Origin: Macrococcoides caseolyticum
Lineage (GTDB): Bacteria > Bacillota > Bacilli > Staphylococcales > Staphylococcaceae
Direction of reading: 5' to 3'
Length of the DNA stretch: 64,000 bases
Assembly (NCBI RefSeq): GCF_021366795.1
Contig: NZ_JAHCPS010000006.1
Location: 1 to 64,000 of the forward strand
The notes below the pieces were generated by a model, which did not search any database, was not told where the DNA came from, and saw nothing but the letters and a program-made list of their open reading frames with translations. This document shows positions 7,070 to 16,911 of the stretch, in pieces (within the stretch, counting starts at the first letter, position 1; each line of letters begins with the position of its first letter). The translations under genes and the position numbers were made by a program.

Positions 7070-8011
7070 TTATGATTCTAAAAATTTTTTAATCGCAGCT
7101 TTATTTTTCTCTTTATCAATTTCAAGGACTGCCCCTGCTTCAGGATAATTCGTTTGTGTATAACTGTTGTCAACAGGCACAACTAACGTATCTGGGTCTT
7201 TACTACCTCGTAAAACAAACGATGTGCCCGTTCTGAATATTTCACCATCCGTCATATCTGTATTAACATACCCGCGGGCAATACCTGCAAGTTTCGGTGT
7301 TTTTAATATGACAGGTAAACTTACCATTTCTTCCTTCAGTGCACGAATCACTTGTTGTTGACGCCTTACTCGTCCAAAATCTGCCTCCGCATCATTTCTA
7401 TATCGTGCATAGCCTAATAGTTCTTTTCCATTTAAATTGTGTTTCCCTTTTTGAAGGGTTACCCCTATTTTTTCCGACATATCTTTTTCAACATCGATTG
7501 GTACGCCATCCGGTGAAATTTCATCAACCATCGCAGCAAAACCTTTAAAATCAATAATGGCATAATGTTCAATATCTATACCTAAATTTTGTTTGATTGT
7601 TTTTCTTAGCAATTCGGGTCCACCTAATGTATAAGCAGTGTTTATTTTATAGTTACGATAGCCTGGAATTTCAGCATAAATATCACGCATGACAGAAATA
7701 ATTTTCATTTTTTTTTGAATATAGTCATATTGCCCGATCATGATGGAATCTGTTCTTGCCGATCCGTCAACCATTCTATCCTGTCCTAAAATCAGGACAT
7801 TTATCTTTCCATCCTTATTATCTACACCATTAAACACATATGGCACTTGTTGTTGTGCATGTTTTTTGGCAACATCAAGCCCATTTGAATAACTTGATTT
7901 AATGTAAAAGAAAATAACTAGCAAAAATATAAGGATAGATAATATAATAAAAGGTAACTTACGAATACGACGACTTTTACGCTTACGTTTTGGTGGCATT
8001 TGACCATCCAT
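7070..8011 (-). CDS. msrR: LytR-CpsA-Psr (LCP) family protein MsrR
   Basis: About 313 residues from the ATG at 8011, chosen because GTAGGGG lies six bases before it. A TTG at 8029 would add six residues. A basic N terminus (KRKRKSRRIRK) and one membrane helix (about 20-40) precede an extracytoplasmic LCP domain: VLILGQDRMVDGSARTDSIM, IMVSVMRD-type pyrophosphate-site strand, then ELLGYARYRNDAEADFGRVRRQQ. LCP enzymes transfer undecaprenyl-linked wall polymers to peptidoglycan. MsrR of S. aureus contributes to wall teichoic acid attachment and beta-lactam tolerance. The divergent msrA neighbour is the same as in staphylococci. Confidence 0.9.
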   Translation of the reverse strand: MDGQMPPKRKRKSRRIRKLPFIILSILIFLLVIFFYIKSSYSNGLDVAKKHAQQQVPYVFNGVDNKDGKINVLILGQDRMVDGSARTDSIMIGQYDYIQKKMKIISVMRDIYAEIPGYRNYKINTAYTLGGPELLRKTIKQNLGIDIEHYAIIDFKGFAAMVDEISPDGVPIDVEKDMSEKIGVTLQKGKHNLNGKELLGYARYRNDAEADFGRVRRQQQVIRALKEEMVSLPVILKTPKLAGIARGYVNTDMTDGEIFRTGTSFVLRGSKDPDTLVVPVDNSYTQTNYPEAGAVLEIDKEKNKAAIKKFLES

Positions 8012-8135
8012 TAAAACCCCTACTTTCAATTTCTACAATACATTAAACTTATAGAAAATGAACGTAAAAATCAAGTAATTATCTATTGTAATTGTACATC
8101 ATAATCGTAAAATAAAAAAATGGAGGTAGATTGAA

Positions 8136-8645
8136 ATGAATACAGTATATTTTGCTGGAGGATGCTTCTGGTGTATGGTTAAACCTTTTGATTCATATCC
8201 TGGAATACATGGTATTAAAAGTGGATTTATGGGGGGCCATGTTATAAATCCAACCTACTTACAAGTTAAAGAAGGCACAACTGGACATTTAGAGGTTGTG
8301 AAAATTGACTATGATGAACATATATTTTCATTTGAAAAGTTACTTGATATCTTTTTTAGTCAAATTGATCCAACGGATGATGGTGGACAATTTATGGACC
8401 GAGGCGCACAATATAGAACTGCAGTATTCTATACTGAAGCCTATCAAGCCGAGCAGTCATTAAATTATATCAAGCACATCCAGTCTAATTACAATCAACC
8501 AATCGTAACAGACGTTCGCCCTGCTGAAACGTTTTATATGGCAGAAGAAGAACATCAGGATTTTTATAAGAAACAACCAGAGCGTTACAAACAAGAACAA
8601 GAAGATAGAAAAAACTATATAGAAACACAAAAAAATCTGAGTTAA
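8136..8645 (+). CDS. msrA: Peptide-methionine (S)-S-oxide reductase MsrA
   Basis: 169 residues. The catalytic motif GGCFWCM is at residues 8-14, where the first Cys attacks the sulfoxide. Further family motifs are GHLEVV, DPTDDGG, DRGAQYRTAVFY and EEEHQDFYKK. It repairs oxidised methionine in cytosolic proteins. TGGAGGTAG precedes the ATG. It is divergent from msrR and convergent with mprF, and its stop codon overlaps that of mprF inside a shared terminator. The residue after the CFWC motif is Met, as in staphylococcal MsrA1. Confidence 0.95.
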   Translation: MNTVYFAGGCFWCMVKPFDSYPGIHGIKSGFMGGHVINPTYLQVKEGTTGHLEVVKIDYDEHIFSFEKLLDIFFSQIDPTDDGGQFMDRGAQYRTAVFYTEAYQAEQSLNYIKHIQSNYNQPIVTDVRPAETFYMAEEEHQDFYKKQPERYKQEQEDRKNYIETQKNLS

Positions 8646-8660
8646 TCCTCAGATTTTTTT
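8630..8660. terminator. Bidirectional terminator carrying the stop codons of msrA and mprF
   Basis: AAAAAATCTGAG pairs with CTCAGATTTTTT. The loop contains TTAA, which supplies the TAA of msrA on the plus strand (8643-8645) and the TAA of mprF on the minus strand (8642-8644). Confidence 0.85.
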
Positions 8661-11185
8661 GTGCGATTAATAATTGAGTTAATACGTATCATTTGCGTAA
8701 TTAGAGAACTGTCTTTTCGATAAACAAGATATCTGGATTGCCAATCAGGGTTATATTTCTCTTTATACCTTCTAAGCCCTTTAAAACTATAGAGTCTGGA
8801 AATTGAATCAAAAATTTTCCCGGCCAATCTCTCACGGTAAAAAGCATGTTTATGACTACCGACATTAGATAGTGGTGCCATTCCCATGTTAAAGAACTGA
8901 TAACCTTGTTCTTTCATAAATAACATTGTGTTTAAATATAAACCATCCATCATTTGCAAATCATTTTCTTTCCATCGAATCATATCTACTGAAATAGACT
9001 GATTATAATGTGTAGGCATCAATGAGACAAAACCAATAATTTCCTGGTCATTTCTAATCACGCCTACAGGCGCTTTATTCAAATAATCTGTCTGAAACTG
9101 CCCAACTGAAAAATTCATTTCATTGCGGCCAGCCAGCCATTCATCTGAAACAGCTTTTAATTCAGCAATCAATGCTTCAGAAAATGGTGGTTCTATTATT
9201 TCATAACGGTAGCCTTCTGCCTCAAATTTATTGACAGTCGCTCTAAAAGCACGTTTCTTCTTACCACTAATCGTAAAATCATTTAATGGGACAACGGCTT
9301 CCTCACCTAATTTGAAAAATATATTCCCAAAGTCATGATACATAGGTAAAAGCTTGGGCTGTACCTGATAAAATGCAATATCGTAACCATAATAAGTCGC
9401 CTTATCATAAAATACAGTTAACAAAGATTGAAATGCATCCCGATTGCCAATAGGATCACCTAAAACAATAATACTATCATTTTTGAACTGGAACATTACA
9501 AAAGCATCTCTTGATTCATTCGTGAAAAATAATTTGTCACCAGTATGCGCTAAATGACTGACATAGTTTCCACCAAATTGCTGAATAATAGCTTCAATTT
9601 CTTCATACGACATCGGCATATCCATTTTGGTTTTAAATCGTCTATTAAAGAGGTAAGTTACAATCCAGGTCACCATTGAAAATAAGAGAATAAGAAGTAA
9701 GAAATAATATTTCAGTAAATTACGGTCATACACTATATTATCAAGTTGAACAATACCAATGATTTGAATATTTAATAACCATCCATTAAAACCGATAGCA
9801 ATACCTGCAAATACAATCGTTCTTAATACACTTTTTAGAGTAATCGGACGTCTAATTGCATGGACATTTCTGTTGCCTATAAATAATAATCCCAAAACGA
9901 CGAGTAACCATATATCAATAATGAAATTACCATAAGTAATAAAGAGCACAGTCAATAATATAATTACAGCAAAGATGCTCATCACATGCGCACGCCTCGT
10001 ATCGTGCATAATGCCTTTGGAATTAATCATTAAAATTAATGCTGCTACTGAATATAATGCTGATAGAAATAAATAAGTATTATGTTTCACATCATAAATA
10101 GACTCCATTATAATAATCCAGTTACTCATAAACAGAATAAACCCTGTACTAAGCGTAATAATCCCTAGCGCGATGGCAGGTAATTTAACAATAAAGTCTC
10201 TTAGAATACTTAAAAATAAATTACTCGTTTCGAGTGCTGGCCCCACATATTTATGATCTTCAAATCGGTCTTCAAATTGTTTACGTGCCACACCTCTAAA
10301 TTCAAAGGTTGATAGAACAAGTGCGACAAAAAATGGGACAAAATAATAAACGACACGATAAATTAATAATGCCAATAGTACTTGTTCATCCGCAATTCCA
10401 TGTGTTTTGAAACCAACTAAAATCATTAAATCAAATGCACCAAAACCACCAGGAACAAGTGATAACAAACCAGCAAGCGCAGCGACAACAAATATGCCAA
10501 TAACAACGGAAAATGGTACTGGTGTTTGTATCACTCTAAAAATAGAATACATGACAATACTTGCTGCTATCCATTCTAATGCTGAGACAAGCGTGAATTT
10601 CAGACCTAACCATCTATCATGGTTCACAGGCCTGTAGTAACTATACGCGATAAATAAAGGTAAAAATAAAGCGACTAAATACAGTGCGATGATATACCAT
10701 GGATAGTGATCAAAAGCATGTGCATTATTAAATAACTTAAATATGATACCAAAGCTTAATATACTCATACCTGATATCATTGAGATTAACATTAAAGAAA
10801 TAATCTTGATTAAAGGTTTTTCATCTTCAGTGTAATTGCGATAGACAAGTAAGCGTAATCCAGCGCCAATGATGCCACCAAAACCAATGACTGCATTCAG
10901 TGCGTTGCCAATAAAACTTGTATTAAATAATTTTTGAGCAGGTATATTAAGCTTTAAGTTTCTAGCGAGAACAACATCATATAAAGATAATAACGTGACC
11001 GCAAATAATCCAGATAAAATGAGCACACTCATTTCTAGCGTACTCATTGACTTAAACGCTTTAAATGTTGTTTTGTAATCAATTGAAGATAACTCGTGAT
11101 ACAACTTATAAGATATGAATGAAAACAAGAATATAATAAATAATAGTTTGATTTTATTCTTTTGTGATTTAAGTACTGAATTCAT
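8642..11185 (-). CDS. mprF: Phosphatidylglycerol lysyltransferase MprF
   Basis: 847 residues, close to the 840 of S. aureus MprF. About residues 1-510 hold many hydrophobic helices, the flippase part (GFGGIIGAGLRLLVYR, SLVPGGFGAFDLMIL). Residues from about 525 form the cytosolic synthase with a GNAT-like fold (GDKLFFTNESRDAFVMFQ, then GDPIGNRDAFQ, then NMGMAPLSNVG). It adds lysine from Lys-tRNA to phosphatidylglycerol and flips the product to the outer leaflet, reducing binding of cationic antimicrobial peptides and daptomycin. GGAGGCCTGT precedes the ATG. It ends convergently with msrA. Confidence 0.95.
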   Translation of the reverse strand: MNSVLKSQKNKIKLLFIIFLFSFISYKLYHELSSIDYKTTFKAFKSMSTLEMSVLILSGLFAVTLLSLYDVVLARNLKLNIPAQKLFNTSFIGNALNAVIGFGGIIGAGLRLLVYRNYTEDEKPLIKIISLMLISMISGMSILSFGIIFKLFNNAHAFDHYPWYIIALYLVALFLPLFIAYSYYRPVNHDRWLGLKFTLVSALEWIAASIVMYSIFRVIQTPVPFSVVIGIFVVAALAGLLSLVPGGFGAFDLMILVGFKTHGIADEQVLLALLIYRVVYYFVPFFVALVLSTFEFRGVARKQFEDRFEDHKYVGPALETSNLFLSILRDFIVKLPAIALGIITLSTGFILFMSNWIIIMESIYDVKHNTYLFLSALYSVAALILMINSKGIMHDTRRAHVMSIFAVIILLTVLFITYGNFIIDIWLLVVLGLLFIGNRNVHAIRRPITLKSVLRTIVFAGIAIGFNGWLLNIQIIGIVQLDNIVYDRNLLKYYFLLLILLFSMVTWIVTYLFNRRFKTKMDMPMSYEEIEAIIQQFGGNYVSHLAHTGDKLFFTNESRDAFVMFQFKNDSIIVLGDPIGNRDAFQSLLTVFYDKATYYGYDIAFYQVQPKLLPMYHDFGNIFFKLGEEAVVPLNDFTISGKKKRAFRATVNKFEAEGYRYEIIEPPFSEALIAELKAVSDEWLAGRNEMNFSVGQFQTDYLNKAPVGVIRNDQEIIGFVSLMPTHYNQSISVDMIRWKENDLQMMDGLYLNTMLFMKEQGYQFFNMGMAPLSNVGSHKHAFYRERLAGKIFDSISRLYSFKGLRRYKEKYNPDWQSRYLVYRKDSSLITQMIRINSIINRTKKSED

Positions 11186-11285
11186 ACAGGCCTCCTTATT
11201 ATCTAAAAAATGGATTTAATCAATGTTTATGTAAAAAACTGTATCTCTATTGTAACGATAAACGAAATGTTTGCCAAATAAAAAT

Positions 11286-11320
11286 AATACATCAGCTTAT
11301 GATAAATAAGCTAATGTATT
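11286..11320 (-). terminator. Terminator after the AI-2E family gene
   Basis: AATACATCAGCTTAT (11286-11300) pairs with ATAAGCTAATGTATT (11306-11320), with one mismatch. Confidence 0.7.
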
Positions 11321-11327
11321 CAATCTC

Positions 11328-12482
11328 CTATATTTCATTCTTTTTAATTTCATATGGTCCGTGTTCTTCCTGATAGAAATGATTATATCTTTTCTTAAAT
11401 TTCGTAAAAATGAATTGAACAATAACTTTTATCATAGCATACATTGGAATTCCTAGAATAACCCCTACAATCCCAATCATATTACCAGCACAAAGCAATA
11501 CAAATATAATCGTTAATGGATGGATTTGCATTGTTTTACCCATGATACTTGGTGATATAAAGTGCCCTTCTAAAAATTGTACCGCCATCCATACGACAGC
11601 TAACTTAAGTAACATCACTGGCGAATCAACAAGTGCAATAACAATTGCCGGGCTTATCGCAATCATTGGTCCTAAGTATGGAACGACACTTGTCACTGCT
11701 GCAATACATGCAAGAACAAGCGCATATTCTAAACCAATAATCTTATAACCGATAAACAATAAAACACCGATACATGAAGCTACGATCATTTGACCTTGAA
11801 TATAAGAACCCACTTGAATGTTCATCTTTTCAATAATTTCTCTTATACTTGCACGATAGCGTGGTGGAAATAATTGAATAAAATAGCGCTTAAACTGCTT
11901 ACCATCTTTAAGCAGGAAGAATAAGACAAATGGAAATGTCAGAATGACAACAGCCACACTGGCCACTGTATCAATAATTGACTTAATTCTATCTGTGAAA
12001 TTGCCTAAATAATCACCGACTTTATTCGGTAAATCACTTAAATTTGTATTGACCCACTTCTGTAAATCTTCCATATAAGGTGCTACCCGTGCATTAGAAG
12101 ATAATTCATTAAATTTATAAAGTAAATGCTTCATATAGTCAGGAAAATTTGAAGCAAAACTTACAATTTGTTCTTGAATAATTGGTATAAGCACAGTGAA
12201 TAATACTGTAAACAGACCGATGATTGTTAAAAAAAGTATAATGATACCATATAACCGTTTCACTCTATTTTTTTCAAGAAAATCAACAATAGGATTGAGT
12301 AAATAAAATAAGACAAATGCTAATATAATTGGTCCAATGACGGTACGAAAAATGATGATGAGTGGGGAAAAAATAAATGAGACTTTATTTAATACAAAGA
12401 TTAATAAGCCAATTAAAATTAACACAACTAATGAGAAGATTAAATTTTTACCCCCTAAAAAACGGATAAAACGATTCTCCAT
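11328..12482 (-). CDS. AI-2E family transporter (TqsA/YdbI-like permease)
   Basis: 384 residues with paired N-terminal membrane helices, a soluble stretch (about 85-165), then four to five helices. The second half has the family signature regions GQMIVASCIGVLLFIGY, TSVVPYLGPMIA and LEGHFISPSIMGKTMQIHPL. Members have been proposed as autoinducer-2 exporters, while others act as Na+/H+ or Na+/Li+ exchangers, so the substrate is open. AGGAGGAATGTGCA precedes the ATG. It is a single gene, downstream on the same strand from ptsG's promoter region only by coincidence: a terminator separates the two. Confidence 0.85.
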   Translation of the reverse strand: MENRFIRFLGGKNLIFSLVVLILIGLLIFVLNKVSFIFSPLIIIFRTVIGPIILAFVLFYLLNPIVDFLEKNRVKRLYGIIILFLTIIGLFTVLFTVLIPIIQEQIVSFASNFPDYMKHLLYKFNELSSNARVAPYMEDLQKWVNTNLSDLPNKVGDYLGNFTDRIKSIIDTVASVAVVILTFPFVLFFLLKDGKQFKRYFIQLFPPRYRASIREIIEKMNIQVGSYIQGQMIVASCIGVLLFIGYKIIGLEYALVLACIAAVTSVVPYLGPMIAISPAIVIALVDSPVMLLKLAVVWMAVQFLEGHFISPSIMGKTMQIHPLTIIFVLLCAGNMIGIVGVILGIPMYAMIKVIVQFIFTKFKKRYNHFYQEEHGPYEIKKNEI

Positions 12483-12603
12483 TGCACATTCCTCCTAAAG
12501 TATATTTTTAAAGTGTTAAAAATCTTAAGTTTACATAATCAAGTTATAGTATATTAAAAAGGTTGTTACGCTCAAATTTAACCATAATTCTCCTTAAAAT
12601 GCA

Positions 12604-12633
12604 AATAAGGACTAGCAATCGCTAGCCCTTATT
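12604..12633 (-). terminator. Terminator after ptsG
   Basis: AATAAGGACTAGC pairs with GCTAGCCCTTATT over a four-base loop, with one mismatch. It lies 20 bases past the ptsG stop. Confidence 0.8.
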
Positions 12634-12652
12634 GATTCAAAACCTATTTCAT

Positions 12653-14740
12653 TTATTTCACTTCTAATACTTTGTCTCCTGCAACGACTTTACCATAGTT
12701 TACATTATGCATTGTTTTATTGCCTAAATTTGTGAAGATGATTGGTGTGATATCACTGTCTGCGTTGGCTCTAATATACTCTAAGTCTACTTTTAATAAT
12801 GTCTGACCACGTGTTACTTTATCACCTGGTGTCACCATCATCTCAAAACCTTGACCTTTTAAACCAACTGTTTCTAAACCGAAGTGGATTAATACTTCAA
12901 CACCATCATTACTTTCTAAGCCAATCGCATGTTTTGTTGGGAAGTCCATTTTCACTTCTCCATCAAATGGTGCTACAACTTCACCTACTTCAGGTTTTAT
13001 CGCAACGCCGTCACCCATCATTTTTTGACTGAATACTTGGTCAGGTACTGTTGATAATTCAACAACCTCACCCGTAATTGGTGCGTAAATTGTTGTTGCT
13101 TCGTTTGGATTTGATACAGCTTTAGCTTCAAGTGTTTCTTCTGCTTTCACTGTACCCTCTTCTTCAATATGAACTTGATCTGGACGTGTTACTTCACCTG
13201 ACATAATACGTGCCATTTCATGTTTGATTTGATCTGATTTAGGTCCGAAAATCGCTTGCATATTGTTACCCACTTCAAGTACACCTGCAGCACCTAAAGC
13301 TTTTAATTCTGGAACATCTACTTTAGATTTATCTTTCACTTCAACACGTAAACGTGTAATACAAGCATCTAAATGTTTGATATTTTCTTTTCCACCCATC
13401 GCATCTAATACGTTGAATGGTAATTCCCCAGCTGTAGATGTAGTTGTTTGTGCTTCTTCATCTTCGCGTCCTGGTGTTTTTAAGTTGAATTTCTTAATTG
13501 CAAATGTGAATAAGAAGTAGTACACAACTGCATAAACTAAACCGACTGGAATAACTAATAAAGCGTTTGTACGATCCCAGTTTAATAAACCGAATAATGT
13601 ATAATCGATAAATCCACCAGAGAATGTCATACCGATTTTAACATGTAATAAATGCATTACTAAGAATGAAGTACCTGCTAATAATACGTGAATACCATAA
13701 AGAATTGGTGCTACGAATAAGAATGAGAATTCTAATGGTTCTGTAATACCTGTTAAAAATGATGTTAAAGCAGCTGAAAGCATTAAACCACCAACAACTT
13801 TTTTACGTTCAGGTCTAGCTTGACGGTAAATTGCATACGCTGCTGCCGGTAAACCAAACATCATAAATGGGAATTTACCCGTTGTGAACATACCTGCTGT
13901 AAATGGTACGCCATCTTTCATTTGCGCCATCCAGATACTTTGGTCACCACGCACTAAGTTACCAGCTGCGTTCGTATAGTTGCCAAATTCAAACCAGAAT
14001 GGTGCATAGAAGATATGATGTAAACCAAATGGAATTAATGAACGTTCAATAATACCAAAGATAAATGTTGTTAATACTAAGTTTTTATTTAATAAGAATT
14101 CTGATAATGTGTTTAAACCATCTTGAATTGGAGGCCAGATAACTGCAAGTAATGCACCAACAATAATCGCCATTACAGAAGTAATGATAGGTACGAAACG
14201 TTTACCTGCAAAGAATCCTAAGAAGGCTGGCATGTTGATGTTAAAGAATTTATTGTAACACCATGCTGCAACTGCCCCCATGATAATACCACCGAATACA
14301 CCTGTTTGAAGTGTTGGAATTCCTAGGATTAAAGCATATGCAGGTTCTTTAGCAGATTGGCCTAAAGTTTTTGCACCTTCTGCGTAAGAAAAGATATCAT
14401 CAATTGTAATCCCCATAAACTTACCGATTGTTGCATTCATAATTAAGTAACCAACTAAAGCTGCAAGTCCAGCAACACCATCGCCTCCTGCTAAACCAAG
14501 GGCTGTACCAATGGCAAATAATAATGGTAAGTTATCAAAGATTACTTGCCCTGCACTTTCCATAATTCCTGATAGCATTACGAAAAAGTCTGCTTTTAAC
14601 CAAGGTGCAAATTGCACGAGTTGATCATTGTGCATTGCATTACCAAATGCAAGTAAAATACCTGCTGCCGGTAATAATGCTACCGGTAACATTAATGCTT
14701 TACCGATACGTTGTAGTTGTCCGAATAACGTTTTGAACAT
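12653..14740 (-). CDS. ptsG: PTS glucose transporter, fused EIIC-EIIB-EIIA
   Basis: 695 residues in the order C-B-A. EIIC (about 1-420) is the membrane channel with [14 protein letters not shown] and [18 protein letters not shown] (about 440-515) has the phosphorylated Cys in [16 protein letters not shown] (about 545-690) has the phosphorylated His in [12 protein letters not shown]. It imports and phosphorylates glucose or a related sugar at the membrane. Glucose is inferred from the upstream GlcT gene and the matching antiterminator site in the leader. AGGAGGAGAAC precedes the ATG. It probably shares regulation with glcT by readthrough of the leader terminator at 14843-14896. Confidence 0.93.
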   Translation of the reverse strand: MFKTLFGQLQRIGKALMLPVALLPAAGILLAFGNAMHNDQLVQFAPWLKADFFVMLSGIMESAGQVIFDNLPLLFAIGTALGLAGGDGVAGLAALVGYLIMNATIGKFMGITIDDIFSYAEGAKTLGQSAKEPAYALILGIPTLQTGVFGGIIMGAVAAWCYNKFFNINMPAFLGFFAGKRFVPIITSVMAIIVGALLAVIWPPIQDGLNTLSEFLLNKNLVLTTFIFGIIERSLIPFGLHHIFYAPFWFEFGNYTNAAGNLVRGDQSIWMAQMKDGVPFTAGMFTTGKFPFMMFGLPAAAYAIYRQARPERKKVVGGLMLSAALTSFLTGITEPLEFSFLFVAPILYGIHVLLAGTSFLVMHLLHVKIGMTFSGGFIDYTLFGLLNWDRTNALLVIPVGLVYAVVYYFLFTFAIKKFNLKTPGREDEEAQTTTSTAGELPFNVLDAMGGKENIKHLDACITRLRVEVKDKSKVDVPELKALGAAGVLEVGNNMQAIFGPKSDQIKHEMARIMSGEVTRPDQVHIEEEGTVKAEETLEAKAVSNPNEATTIYAPITGEVVELSTVPDQVFSQKMMGDGVAIKPEVGEVVAPFDGEVKMDFPTKHAIGLESNDGVEVLIHFGLETVGLKGQGFEMMVTPGDKVTRGQTLLKVDLEYIRANADSDITPIIFTNLGNKTMHNVNYGKVVAGDKVLEVK

Positions 14741-14842
14741 AAAGTTCTCCTCCTAAAAAGTATGTTGTTTAGATTGTAAAATGAATAAAATAAAAATAAA
14801 TACAAGCTTACACAACATATAAAAGCATAAAAATTGAGCCGA

Positions 14843-14896
14843 CAAAAAAGGCATGAGTATATACTGGTCCCTTTGTACCAGTCATAACTCATGCCT
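14843..14896 (-). terminator. Leader terminator of ptsG
   Basis: On the minus strand AGGCATGAGT pairs with ACTCATGCCT (plus-strand arms 14887-14896 and 14849-14858), with an inner ACTGGT/ACCAGT helix, and a T6 tract follows. It lies in the 166-base gap between glcT and ptsG and overlaps the antiterminator site, which is the layout of a GlcT-controlled leader. Confidence 0.85.
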
Positions 14897-14914
14897 GCAT
14901 TATCAGTTACACGT
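14886..14914 (-). promoter_or_regulatory. Ribonucleic antiterminator (RAT) site for GlcT
   Basis: The minus-strand stretch starts ACGTGTAACTGATAAT and runs into GCAGGCATGAGTT. It resembles the ptsG RAT of Bacillus, where GlcT binds, and shares its 3' half with the 5' arm of the terminator. It therefore excludes the terminator when bound. The glcT stop codon (14907-14909) lies within the site. Confidence 0.75.
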
Positions 14915-15761
14915 TATCGACTTCAGTATTAAATGCTTGAATATGCATTGTAAGATACACAAGTTCCGATTCATAAACCGGCTTGTTTAAATGCGTTTGC
15001 ATCATCTTTACAATCTTTACAGCAGTATTGTAACATAACGGATATTGTTCTTTCAATAGGTTTTCTAATTTTTTTTGTTCTGGCATTCTTTCTTCACTCA
15101 TCACACGCTGCACTGCAAAACTAATGTGTCTTACAAAGCGCGTATATGCGATTGAATCTTTATTAATACTCACTTTTAAATCCTGTTCTATAAGATGAAT
15201 TGCTTTAGTGATCACTTCTGCCATTAAATTCATATCTCTTAACGAATGATTATTGACAGATGAGTGGATGTGTAGTGCAATAAATCCAACTTCAGTTCGC
15301 GGAAAATTGACCTGCAATTGCTCATTTAACATTTGAACAACTTGTTCAGCAATCAGAAATTCTTTTTGATAAAGTGCTTCTGTTTCCTTTAGAAATGGAT
15401 TAGCTACAAATATCCCATCTTGATAACGTTTTAAAGCAAAGATAATATGATCTGTTAGCGACAAAATAATTTTATCATCAATTTTACCTTCTGTACGTTC
15501 ATCAATAAATTCAACAATTTCGATCACTGAAGCAATCACATGATCATCTGTTAATGCCATTAAATCTCTATACCGTGCTTTTTCCTGTTCAGACCTTAGC
15601 ACGAATGTTTTTTCAATTCGATCAATCTCACGCTCAAGGATTGTTTGTCCGTTTTTCTTGCCAAAGCCAATCCCCTTACCTATAAGAACAACTTCCTGAT
15701 GATCCATCCTTGCAATTAGTACATTATTATTTAATACTTTATCTACTATAAATTGTGTCAT
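14907..15761 (-). CDS. glcT: Transcriptional antiterminator GlcT (BglG family)
   Basis: 284 residues with the BglG layout: an RNA-binding CAT domain (about 1-58, with VLNNNVLIARMDHQEVVLIGKG and GFGKKNGQ), PRD1 (about 65-170, LTDHIIFALKR) and PRD2 (about 175-280, YTRFVRHISFAVQRV). Conserved His residues of both PRDs are visible (TDHIIFA, ALHIHSS, FVRHISF, LTMHIQA) and take phosphate from HPr or the sugar permease. When glucose is imported, GlcT loses phosphate, binds the RAT just downstream and permits ptsG transcription. The start is the ATG at 15761. Confidence 0.92.
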   Translation of the reverse strand: MTQFIVDKVLNNNVLIARMDHQEVVLIGKGIGFGKKNGQTILEREIDRIEKTFVLRSEQEKARYRDLMALTDDHVIASVIEIVEFIDERTEGKIDDKIILSLTDHIIFALKRYQDGIFVANPFLKETEALYQKEFLIAEQVVQMLNEQLQVNFPRTEVGFIALHIHSSVNNHSLRDMNLMAEVITKAIHLIEQDLKVSINKDSIAYTRFVRHISFAVQRVMSEERMPEQKKLENLLKEQYPLCYNTAVKIVKMMQTHLNKPVYESELVYLTMHIQAFNTEVDNV

Positions 15762-15869
15762 ATATTGCTACCTCATTCCAAAGACCTATGTGTAAATCAA
15801 AATTGCATGGTAAAATAAATTTAGCCTAATAAGCTAAGCATGTTAGATATAAAAAACGGAGGGATTAAA

Positions 15870-16844
15870 TTGAAATTATACAAAAAGATATTACTCATTG
15901 CAATGACATTATTATTAAGCTTTTCAACACTGAAAAATGCACACGCCGTTACGGAGGAAGCATGGTCAGAAGCTGTAACAGTATATGGTGCAGCCCTTGA
16001 ACAAAATAATGCACTTCAAAGTCAAACAAAATCATTACTCGGAACAGATAATAGCGATAAAGTGACCTACGTTTACGCAGATGATTTAACTAAGTATTTA
16101 CAATTACAGTCAAGTAATGATGTATTAAAATCTAGCATTCGAATCAAGAAACTATCATCCGGAGACGGCCTTACATTAAATATAAACCAATCGCAAGGTA
16201 AAATCACTAAAATTACAGAAGATACTTATAAAAATGCTTTACTTACAGCAGGTATAACAGATGCAGACGTTACCATTGCAGCAGCAGAAGATGTTACGGG
16301 TGAAAGTGCATTAGCAGGTGTTTATAAAGCATTTGAAGCACAAGGTGAAACAATTAATACGGCCCAAACACAAGCAGCACAAAATGAATTGAATTCAATC
16401 TCGAACATCAATCAGGAAAATGCCGGAAAAGAAGGCTATTCACAAGAACAATTAAATAAAGCAATAGCAGAAGCAAAAGCTGAAATTGCAAAGCAAGGTG
16501 CAAATTTAAATACGACAGAAATTAAAAATATAGTCGTACAAAAAATTGAAAGTAATGGTTTAACAAACATTATTAATGAAAATCAAATTAATATTATCGT
16601 AAACTTTATTAATAACGCACAAAACTCTGGTGTATTCAGCGGAGAAAATAAAGATAAATTTATCAACGGCGCAAAAGATTACGTTAATGAAATTAAAAAT
16701 TCTGATGGCTTTAAGCAAGCAGCAGACAAAGCAAAAGAAATGGGTAAAAATATACAGGATAAAATTGAGCAAGAAGGATTATGGGATAAATTTGTTAATT
16801 TCATTCAATCTATTATTGATGCGATAATGAGTTTATTCAAATAA
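15870..16844 (+). CDS. Secreted DUF1002 (YpuA-like) protein
   Basis: The start is TTG at 15870 because CGGAGGG lies six bases upstream. The product is 324 residues. Residues 1-28 form a signal peptide (KLYKKILLIAMTLLLSF, ending in a likely AHA cleavage site). The mature part fits DUF1002: SLLGTDNSDKVTYVYADDL, then SIRIKKLSSGDGL, then a Gln/Asn/Lys-rich helical half. Its function is unknown. An upstream in-frame ATG exists at 15840 but lacks a ribosome site. The gene is divergent from glcT and ends at a strong terminator shared with alsT. Confidence 0.8.
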   Translation: MKLYKKILLIAMTLLLSFSTLKNAHAVTEEAWSEAVTVYGAALEQNNALQSQTKSLLGTDNSDKVTYVYADDLTKYLQLQSSNDVLKSSIRIKKLSSGDGLTLNINQSQGKITKITEDTYKNALLTAGITDADVTIAAAEDVTGESALAGVYKAFEAQGETINTAQTQAAQNELNSISNINQENAGKEGYSQEQLNKAIAEAKAEIAKQGANLNTTEIKNIVVQKIESNGLTNIINENQINIIVNFINNAQNSGVFSGENKDKFINGAKDYVNEIKNSDGFKQAADKAKEMGKNIQDKIEQEGLWDKFVNFIQSIIDAIMSLFK

Positions 16845-16863
16845 ACAATAGTATTTGATTGAA

Positions 16864-16905
16864 AAAGCCAGTAGAAAACATTAACCTATGTTTTCTACTG
16901 GCTTT
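16864..16905. terminator. Bidirectional terminator between ypuA-like gene and alsT
   Basis: The arms are 17 bases each (16864-16880 and 16889-16905), perfectly complementary, with AAAGCCAGTAGAAAACA on the plus strand. Confidence 0.9.
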
Positions 16906-16911
16906 AATTCA

